From a virus, in IMG/VR virus record IMGVR_UViG_3300011253_001100, positions 1 through 42,773 of that record: a stretch of DNA of 42,773 nucleotides. The stretch is one strand, 5' to 3'. This document shows positions 38,223-42,773 of this stretch, in pieces; positions within the stretch are counted from its first letter, which is position 1; every line of letters begins with the position of its first letter. The notes under the pieces are model-generated. The model was not told where the DNA came from. It searched no databases and saw only the letters and a list, made by a program, of their open reading frames with translations. A program made the translations under genes and the position numbers.

Positions 38223-40559
38223 TCAGTTGAAGAAGTGCTTGGATTCGAGAACAAGGGAGGGATCGAGATCGCCCTGCTCCGGCGGAGGAGGGAGCTCGGT
38301 GCCAGAGAATAGACTAACCTCCTGGCGGAAGTCTTCAAGGAGGTTCCCAGAGAACATCTCAGAAAAGACCTGGCGCAGGACCTGGCCACCCCGGACAGCG
38401 TCCCCGGCGGCGAAGCCGTAGGAGTCGTGGATCATGGCGAAGTCGTTGATCCCCTCGTCGACCGCGCGGCAGACGGTGAGCATCAGGGCCGCGGAGTCGA
38501 GCGAGTGGATGAAGTTCGGGGGCAGCCCGTCCAGCTGCTGGCGCCGACAGGTCAGCCCCAGGTCCTCCCGGTAGCGGACGTGCTTCACGGAGTCCGCGAC
38601 GACGGCCTTCACCTGCTTCCGGGTGTCCTTGGGGTAGTCCTGGGCGGTCGGGAACCCGGACGGCGAGGTCCAGCGCACGGCCCCGGCGCGGTCGGCGACA
38701 TCCCGGAGCCAGTCCATGCAGCCGTTGGCCACCTGGATCGTGGCCTGCACCTCGGCCCAGACGAGCTCGGCGAGGTAGATGCAGGGGGCGTAGCTGTCCT
38801 TCCCCCACGGGAACTGGGCGACCTCCTCCTGGTAGGCGAGGAGCCAGTGGCGCAGGTACTTGACCGCGGTGTGCTTCCGGATGCCGTAGGGGGCGGCCAT
38901 CACGAGGCGCTTCACCGCGTCCCGCGGGAGACCCTTCGGCAGCAGCGCGCGCCACTTGCGGGGGACGTCGTCCGGGTCGGCCAGGACCTTCGCCCAGGCG
39001 GCATCGGCGATCCGCTGGTAGATGTCCTGCTTCTCGCCGGGGGTGACGTTGGTCATCGCGGCGAGCTCGGAGTCCCGCAGGAGGAGGGCGTACAGCTGGA
39101 GCCCGTTGTTCGACCCGTCGGCGTGGACCACCGTGCGGATCGGGTGACCCTCGTCGTCGAGCCACGCCCCATGGTCGAGCGCCCAGCCGAGGAACTGCCA
39201 CGGCTTCTTCGCCCGGCCCCACGCGAGGCAGGCCAGCGGGTCCTCGAAGGTGGCCTCCACGAGGCCCTCGGGGATCGTGTCGCCGAAGAGGTCCTCGCCG
39301 TACTCGACCCACCGCTCGGCCTCCGGGGACCCGCGCTCGACGCGCGAGCTCCGGTCGAAGGACATCAGGCCCCGCGCGAAGTCAGGACCCTGGTGGTTCA
39401 GCCAGTGGGGGGTCGGGTAGACCCGCCCGCGGAAGTCGAGGAAGTGGGGGTAGTAGATGGTCTTCCCGAGGAAGCGCTGCGCGAGTCCGATCGTGCGGGT
39501 GTGGCGCAGGCGCGACGAGCCCTCGTCGTCGAACTTCTCCAGGGCCGCAGCCTTGCTCTGCTTCCACTGGCGGAGCTCGGGGGTGTCATCGGCGGGCCGC
39601 TCGGGGAACTCGGGGGCGTCGCGGTCGGGGAGCCCAGCGACCTGGGCGTTGCCGTCCCAGAGCTCGCGGGCCACCTCGTAGACCGTCGGGTTCACGCGCC
39701 ACGGCACCGCCTGGAGGGCGTTGACCGCGCGGTAGACGTCCGGCATCTCGGCGTGTTGGAGCATCTCGACGTGGCCCTTCCGCTGCACCCTGCACAGGGG
39801 CTTGCGGCGCGCGAGGTCGGAGCGGTAGCCGCCCGGCTGGTCGGGGCCCCAGTCGGCGGGCTCCTGGATCATCGGGAGGTAGACCGGGGAGAGCATCTCG
39901 TTCGCGTCGTGGCAGCGACCGATCCACTTCATCGTCTCCTCGGTGAGGAGGATGAACATCACCGTCCGCTTCCCGTTCACCCCGCTCTCGACGCGGAACA
40001 TCCCGGCGTGCTCCAGGCAGAGCTCGGTCAGCACGAGCGCAGCCTGCACCTGGTCGGGCCGCGGGGGACGCTTGTAGTCCCACAGTCCTCGCTTCGCCCA
40101 CCGCCCGGCCACCCTGGACCGCTGGTAGTTCGGCACCTTGTTGGTGTTGAGGCGCTCGAACAGCGGGTGGTGATCCTTGCGGAGGGAGGACAGGATGAGC
40201 TCGTCGGCGAGCATGGTGGCGACCTTGTTGATCGTGCTCGCCCGCTGGAGCCCCATCGCGGCGCAGTCGACGATCGTCTGCATCGCCACCGCGCAGGCGG
40301 AGTAGGGGTCGAGCTCCTCAAGGATACGCAGCGCCTGCGCGCGGGGCCCCGGCTTCTCGGCGGCCGCCTTCATCCACGCGATGACCTCGGGGGCCGTCCT
40401 CTCCACCGCGCCAGTCACGAGCTTCCGCCCAGGGGTGGTCACGGTGAACCGCCCCATGGACAGAGCTCGGTCGTTCGTCGAGCGGTAGCGTTCGAGCCCC
40501 AGGTCGGCCATCTCGCGTTCGAGGGCCAGCTGGTCGGCGCTGATGGAAAGTCCGGTCAC
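38223..40559 (-). CDS. Phage single-subunit RNA polymerase (T7 gp1-like)
   Basis: About 778 residues against 883 in T7; it transcribes the middle and late genes. The GTG at 40559 is preferred because it overlaps the upstream stop (GTGA); a GTG at 40595 would add 12 residues. Catalytic landmarks: HADGSNNGLQLY near 480 (T7 Asp537), KRLVMAAPYGI near 552 (T7 Lys631, Tyr639), MIHDSYGF near 700 (T7 Asp812). The T7 text DGSCSG is DGSNNG here. The C-terminus ends HFFN, not FAFA. The N-terminal domain is shortened, so promoter recognition is likely diverged. Codons near 38300-38320 are unusually A/T-rich. Confidence 0.95.
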   Translation of the reverse strand: MTGLSISADQLALEREMADLGLERYRSTNDRALSMGRFTVTTPGRKLVTGAVERTAPEVIAWMKAAAEKPGPRAQALRILEELDPYSACAVAMQTIVDCAAMGLQRASTINKVATMLADELILSSLRKDHHPLFERLNTNKVPNYQRSRVAGRWAKRGLWDYKRPPRPDQVQAALVLTELCLEHAGMFRVESGVNGKRTVMFILLTEETMKWIGRCHDANEMLSPVYLPMIQEPADWGPDQPGGYRSDLARRKPLCRVQRKGHVEMLQHAEMPDVYRAVNALQAVPWRVNPTVYEVARELWDGNAQVAGLPDRDAPEFPERPADDTPELRQWKQSKAAALEKFDDEGSSRLRHTRTIGLAQRFLGKTIYYPHFLDFRGRVYPTPHWLNHQGPDFARGLMSFDRSSRVERGSPEAERWVEYGEDLFGDTIPEGLVEATFEDPLACLAWGRAKKPWQFLGWALDHGAWLDDEGHPIRTVVHADGSNNGLQLYALLLRDSELAAMTNVTPGEKQDIYQRIADAAWAKVLADPDDVPRKWRALLPKGLPRDAVKRLVMAAPYGIRKHTAVKYLRHWLLAYQEEVAQFPWGKDSYAPCIYLAELVWAEVQATIQVANGCMDWLRDVADRAGAVRWTSPSGFPTAQDYPKDTRKQVKAVVADSVKHVRYREDLGLTCRRQQLDGLPPNFIHSLDSAALMLTVCRAVDEGINDFAMIHDSYGFAAGDAVRGGQVLRQVFSEMFSGNLLEDFRQEVSLFSGTELPPPPEQGDLDPSLVLESKHFFN

Positions 40560-40672
40560 AGGTTGGTCGGGGGCCAGGGGAGGAGGTAGACGCACCAGGC
40601 GAACGCCCAGGTGAACGCGACGAACCCGAAGACGATCAGGAGCGCCAGGACAGGAGCCTTGAGCTCCCTCAC
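40556..40672 (-). CDS. Small membrane protein, 38 aa (short ORF)
   Basis: GTG at 40672 overlaps the preceding stop (GTGA), and its own stop overlaps the RNA polymerase start. The product RELKAPVLALLIVFGFVAFT then WAFAWCVYLLPWPPTNL is one long hydrophobic helix of about 28 residues. Precise four-base overlaps on both sides make translation likely. Role unknown. Confidence 0.6.
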   Translation of the reverse strand: MRELKAPVLALLIVFGFVAFTWAFAWCVYLLPWPPTNL

Positions 40673-40896
40673 GCTTCGAGCTCCAGGATCAGCCAGAGGA
40701 GACCGACCATCGGGAGGCCGACCCCGAAGAGGACCGCCAGGATGTACGCGAGGGCGTCCCGCCCATCCTGCGTCCCGACCTTCGGCATCAGGCGAAGGAT
40801 CGCCTCGGCGCCAGCCTCCACGGTAGCCATCCCGAGGGCGAGGAGCGAGTCCAGGATCATGCCGACCTTGCGGCCGTTCTCTTTGATTCTCTTCAT
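40669..40896 (-). CDS. Small membrane protein, 75 aa
   Basis: Begins MKRIKENGRKVGMILDSLLA, with a basic start and amphipathic helices, and ends with a membrane span near residues 50-72 (YILAVLFGVGLPMVGLLWLI). Paired with the 38-residue membrane gene that follows, it recalls holin/antiholin or superinfection-exclusion pairs, but the early position next to RNA polymerase argues for an early host-membrane function. Confidence 0.62.
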   Translation of the reverse strand: MKRIKENGRKVGMILDSLLALGMATVEAGAEAILRLMPKVGTQDGRDALAYILAVLFGVGLPMVGLLWLILELEA

Positions 40897-40899
40897 GGT

Positions 40900-41112
40900 T
40901 CAGAAGGGGGTGGGCATATCGAAGTCCTGGCCCTCGCTGCGGACCTGGACGGAGTAGGTGGTGACGCCCGACGTGCGGTGGTCGACCACCAGGCGGAGAT
41001 AGGAGATGTCCTCGACCTGTTCGAGGGCTCGGTCCAGGAGGCGGTCGACTGCCTCGGCGTGATCCATGGCCGCCCTCGTGGCGGCCTTGGGGACGGAAGA
41101 GTCATCAGGCAT
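40900..41112 (-). CDS. Hypothetical protein, 70 aa
   Basis: MPDDSSVPKAATRAAMDHAE, then a helical acidic segment and a short beta-like end (VTTYSVQVRSEGQDFDMPTP). Overlaps the integrase end by eight bases. No family recognised. In lambdoid phages a gene abutting the integrase can be an excisionase, but this acidic protein lacks a recognisable winged helix. Confidence 0.58.
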   Translation of the reverse strand: MPDDSSVPKAATRAAMDHAEAVDRLLDRALEQVEDISYLRLVVDHRTSGVTTYSVQVRSEGQDFDMPTPF

Positions 41113-41944
41113 CCATGGCCTCCTTCAGGCTGGCGGTGCTGGGGTGGATGTAGCGCAGGGTCGTGGAGGTCGAGGTGTGGCGGGCCAGGGCCGAGAGCGT
41201 CGGAAGGTCGATGCCCTTCGCCGCCCACCTCGTGATCGCGGTGTGCCGTAGGCCATGCAGGGTGATCGGGGCCACCCCTGCTTGGGCGACCACCCGGTTC
41301 CAGTGGCGGGAGACCGACCTGATCGAGGGCAGCTGGAGAGCCTCGGAGATCGTGAGCCCAGCGTGCATCGTGACCCACTCCGAGAACCGCTCAGGGTGAC
41401 CCGCCAGGTCGAACCGCAGGTTCCGGCTGATCGGGATGAGGGCCTGCTCCCCGTTCTTCGAGTCTTCGAGGTAGAGCTCCCCGTCCTCGGTGATGAGAGC
41501 CTCCCAGCATTCCGCCAGGCGCATCCCGGTCTCCACGAGGACAGCCATCAGCAGGTCCAGGGCGTACCCATCCGGCCCCTGCTCAGCGATGGCCTCGTCC
41601 AGCCTCACCTGCTCCTCGCTGGAGAGCACCCGGTCCCTCGGCCTCCCCTCGGGCGCCAGCGGGGGCAGGACCCCCATGGCCCCGCAGGCCCCATCGAGCA
41701 GCGCAGCCCTCAGCAGGGAGGACAGGGAGCTCCGGTACCGGTTGTAGGTCGACCCCTTCCCGAGCTCCTCCAGCGCAGCCTTCGCTGCCAGGGGACTGTA
41801 CTCGGCCAGGGTGGGGTCGTAGACAGCCAGGAGCCTCTGGGCCCTGGCCACGGTCCGCTCCTCGTCCTTCGAGCCAGCCCAGAGATGCTCCTGGGCGAGG
41901 GGGAGGAAGGAGGAGAGCCGGGGGGAGGTGATCGGGGTAGGCAT
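41105..41944 (-). CDS. int: Tyrosine-type integrase
   Basis: 279 residues. All active-site positions are present: R142 (ETGMRLAE), K163 (EDSKNGEQ), H230 and R233 (LHGLRHTAITRW), H256 (LARHTSTS) and nucleophile Y265 (LRYIHP). The N-terminal 100 residues form a SAM-like core-binding domain (YNRYRSSLSSLLRAALLDG). It lacks an obvious large arm-binding domain. It should insert the phage genome at a host attB, giving a T7-like phage with lysogenic capacity. The attachment site is expected next to it in 41945-42160. A promoter lies so close to the ATG that the mRNA may be leaderless. Confidence 0.93.
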   Translation of the reverse strand: MPTPITSPRLSSFLPLAQEHLWAGSKDEERTVARAQRLLAVYDPTLAEYSPLAAKAALEELGKGSTYNRYRSSLSSLLRAALLDGACGAMGVLPPLAPEGRPRDRVLSSEEQVRLDEAIAEQGPDGYALDLLMAVLVETGMRLAECWEALITEDGELYLEDSKNGEQALIPISRNLRFDLAGHPERFSEWVTMHAGLTISEALQLPSIRSVSRHWNRVVAQAGVAPITLHGLRHTAITRWAAKGIDLPTLSALARHTSTSTTLRYIHPSTASLKEAMDA

Positions 41945-41950
41945 ACCGGC

Positions 41951-41979
41951 ATCCTAGACGCTGTCCAAAGGAGACTCAA
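41951..41979 (-). promoter_or_regulatory. Integrase promoter candidate, leaderless
   Basis: On the minus strand, TTGAGT (41979-41974) and TAGGAT (41956-41951) are separated by exactly 17 bases; each matches consensus at four of six positions. Six bases lie between the -10 and the integrase ATG at 41944, so the transcript would begin at the start codon. No ribosome site is present, which agrees. Confidence 0.5.
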
Positions 41980-42010
41980 GGGTGGACCAGAGGTTTTCTC
42001 TCCGATGGCC

Positions 42011-42035
42011 TCTAGGTTCACCTGAGGGACCTAGA
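42011..42035. other. Inverted repeat, candidate integrase core or operator site
   Basis: TCTAGGT (42011-42017) and ACCTAGA (42029-42035) are exact inverted arms around an 11-base centre, TCACCTGAGGG. Arm and spacer sizes are compatible with a tyrosine recombinase core or a repressor operator. It lies about 70 bases from the integrase start. Confidence 0.4.
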
Positions 42036-42263
42036 TAGGCTCAGTAGTACCACCTGGTGAAACCACTGTACGATCCCCCCCACGTCTCTCCTAGCAACAC
42101 TCCTCAGAGAAGACTCAGCAGTAGACCTAGTGTCTCTCTTGAAGCTATCTTCACGGCTTGGGATGGTGCCCATAGAAGGGAGGACCTGGTCGGGCTCGTC
42201 CTTGGCAGCCCCCCCTGGCGGCCCCCTCCGCAGCCCTCCCTCGGGGGCCCAGCAGGGCTTGTC

Positions 42264-42280
42264 GCCCACCACAGGTGGGC
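42264..42280. other. Perfect 7-bp hairpin
   Basis: GCCCACC (42264-42270) and GGTGGGC (42274-42280) with loop ACA. Isolated from any gene, so it may be a protein site or part of a larger folded leader that runs toward the repeat. Confidence 0.45.
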
Positions 42281-42422
42281 CTGAGGGTAGCCTTAGAGCC
42301 ACGGGGGAAACCCCACCGGGTGGTCTTCCCCCGCAGGGGGGTCCCCTCCCACGGAGGAAAGAACCTAGCCGCGCGGCCGCCCGCGCGCGCTCGAGGTGCG
42401 CCCGCGCGCGCGACGCAAGGGC

Positions 42423-42494
42423 CGTGCCAGGCCGCGTTGGCACGCCCCTTGCAGGGGCCCCTTGCAAGCCCCGTGCCGCGCCGACCCGGCACGG
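42423..42494. other. Series of three hairpins
   Basis: Three successive inverted repeats: CGTGCCA/TGGCACG (42423-42444), CTTGCA/TGCAAG around GGGGCCCC (42448-42468), and CCGTGCC/GGCACGG (42471-42494). The first and third share the CGTGCC word. The cluster directly precedes the GAGCTC repeat, a place where a packaging or replication signal could lie. Confidence 0.55.
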
Positions 42495-42514
42495 CCGTTG
42501 CAGGGGCCCCTCGC

Positions 42515-42773
42515 GGAGCTCGCCGCCGAGGGGCTCGCGGAGCTCGTCGCGGAGCTCGCGCCGGGTGGCCGCCAGGAGCTCGCCGAGCTCGTCGCGGAGC
42601 TCGCCGCCGGGAGCTCGCGGAGCTCGCCGCCGAGGGGCTCGCCGAGCTCGCGCCGGGTGGCCGCCAGGAGCTCGCGCCGAGCTCGCCGCCGGGAGCTCGC
42701 CGGGTGGCCGCCGGGAGCTCGCCGCCGAGCTCGCGCCGGGTGGCCGCCGGGTGGCCGCCGGGTCGCCGCCGGG
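42515..42773. repeat. GAGCTC / GGGTGGCCGCC word repeat, right end
   Basis: I count 14 GAGCTC hexamers in about 220 bases, interleaved with CGCCGGGTGGCCGCC. The array runs to the window end and continues in the same style from base 1 if the molecule is circular. It shares GAGCTC and GGGTGGCCGCC words with 2911-3740. Confidence 0.8.
42758..42773. repeat. Terminal 16-base direct repeat, right copy
   Basis: CCGGGTCGCCGCCGGG, identical to bases 1-16. Supports a circular or terminally redundant assembly opened inside the repeat. Confidence 0.8.

Larger units (their letters stand above)
41945..42160. promoter_or_regulatory. Lower-G+C control and probable attachment region
   Basis: No gene. It is visibly richer in A/T than the rest of the window and contains the integrase promoter candidate, an inverted repeat with 11-base spacer (42011-42035), the related words CTCAGTAG (42040-42047) and CTCAGCAGTAG (42115-42125), and TGAAG-CTAT-CTTCA (42141-42154). 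Such clustering of short symmetric sites beside an integrase is typical of attP and early operator regions. Confidence 0.55.
42161..42514. other. Non-coding, hairpin-rich right arm
   Basis: No gene is supported; open frames give low-complexity Arg/Gly/Pro text. It contains a perfect 7-bp hairpin at 42264-42280, alternating G and C runs at 42310-42355, Pu/Py-poor CGCGCG stretches near 42380-42412, and the hairpin series at 42423-42494. Confidence 0.55.

Noticed and set aside
41105-42160. An excisionase or CI-type repressor gene beside the integrase
   Set aside because: The neighbouring 70-residue protein has no helix-turn-helix or winged-helix pattern, and no frame in 41945-42160 has coding character.
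1-42773. CRISPR arrays, rRNA genes or insertion sequences
   Set aside because: The repeats are variable words without regular spacers, and no transposase or rRNA-like sequence was seen.

Overview
The window holds an apparently complete, high-G+C, T7-like temperate podovirus genome (or the same prophage/contig opened inside its repeat region). I recognise the T7 cassette in T7 order on the minus strand: single-subunit RNA polymerase, ssDNA-binding protein, endonuclease, primase-helicase, DNA polymerase, exonuclease, portal, scaffold, major capsid protein, tail tube A and B, gp13/gp14/gp15/gp16-like proteins, tail fibre, holin candidate, small and large terminase. A tyrosine integrase next to the early genes makes it a temperate T7-like phage. 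The first 16 bases equal the last 16, so the sequence is probably a circular or terminally redundant assembly cut in a repeat. The host cannot be named from the sequence. A lipoprotein with a lipobox and an exported protein suggest a didermic, high-G+C, probably environmental bacterium. GGAGG-type ribosome sites occur but are not universal.

Layout. Bases 1-540 are non-coding, with a GAGCTC/GGGTGGCCGCC word repeat and one TTGACA promoter candidate. Bases 541-2822 hold two plus-strand genes of unknown function whose composition resembles the repeats. Bases 2823-4014 are non-coding and repeat-rich. Bases 4015-8199 are a tightly overlapping plus-strand operon: small unknowns, a MazG-like nucleotide pyrophosphohydrolase candidate, an XRE regulator, a DNA cytosine methyltransferase and a 440-residue unknown. 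From 8207 to 41944 every gene is on the minus strand, transcribed leftwards, beginning with integrase and RNA polymerase and ending with terminase and a cluster of small virion-type proteins. Bases 41945-42773 are non-coding: a lower-G+C control/attachment-type region, a run of hairpins, and the second copy of the repeat.

How it fits together. Integrase, the plus-strand XRE protein and the 41945-42160 region are the likely lysogeny elements. The early minus genes make the phage polymerase. The middle block replicates DNA and edits nucleotide pools (HD phosphohydrolase plus a MazZ/DUF5664-like protein). The late block builds head, tail and packaging machinery. Two exported proteins, one upstream of the portal block and one between scaffold and capsid, look like added cargo acting on the host envelope. 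No endolysin is recognisable.

Most notable: in the methyltransferase gene, the target-recognition segment has two open frames and both carry motifs I recognise from cytosine methyltransferase families. Third-position G+C is 89% in the +1 frame against 66% in the annotated frame over 110 codons. Other unusual points are the dense GAGCTC word repeats, a nested palindrome at 30197-30288, an insertion domain in the tail nozzle protein, three tandem paralogous virion-type genes, and apparently leaderless promoters for integrase and the gene at 4015.
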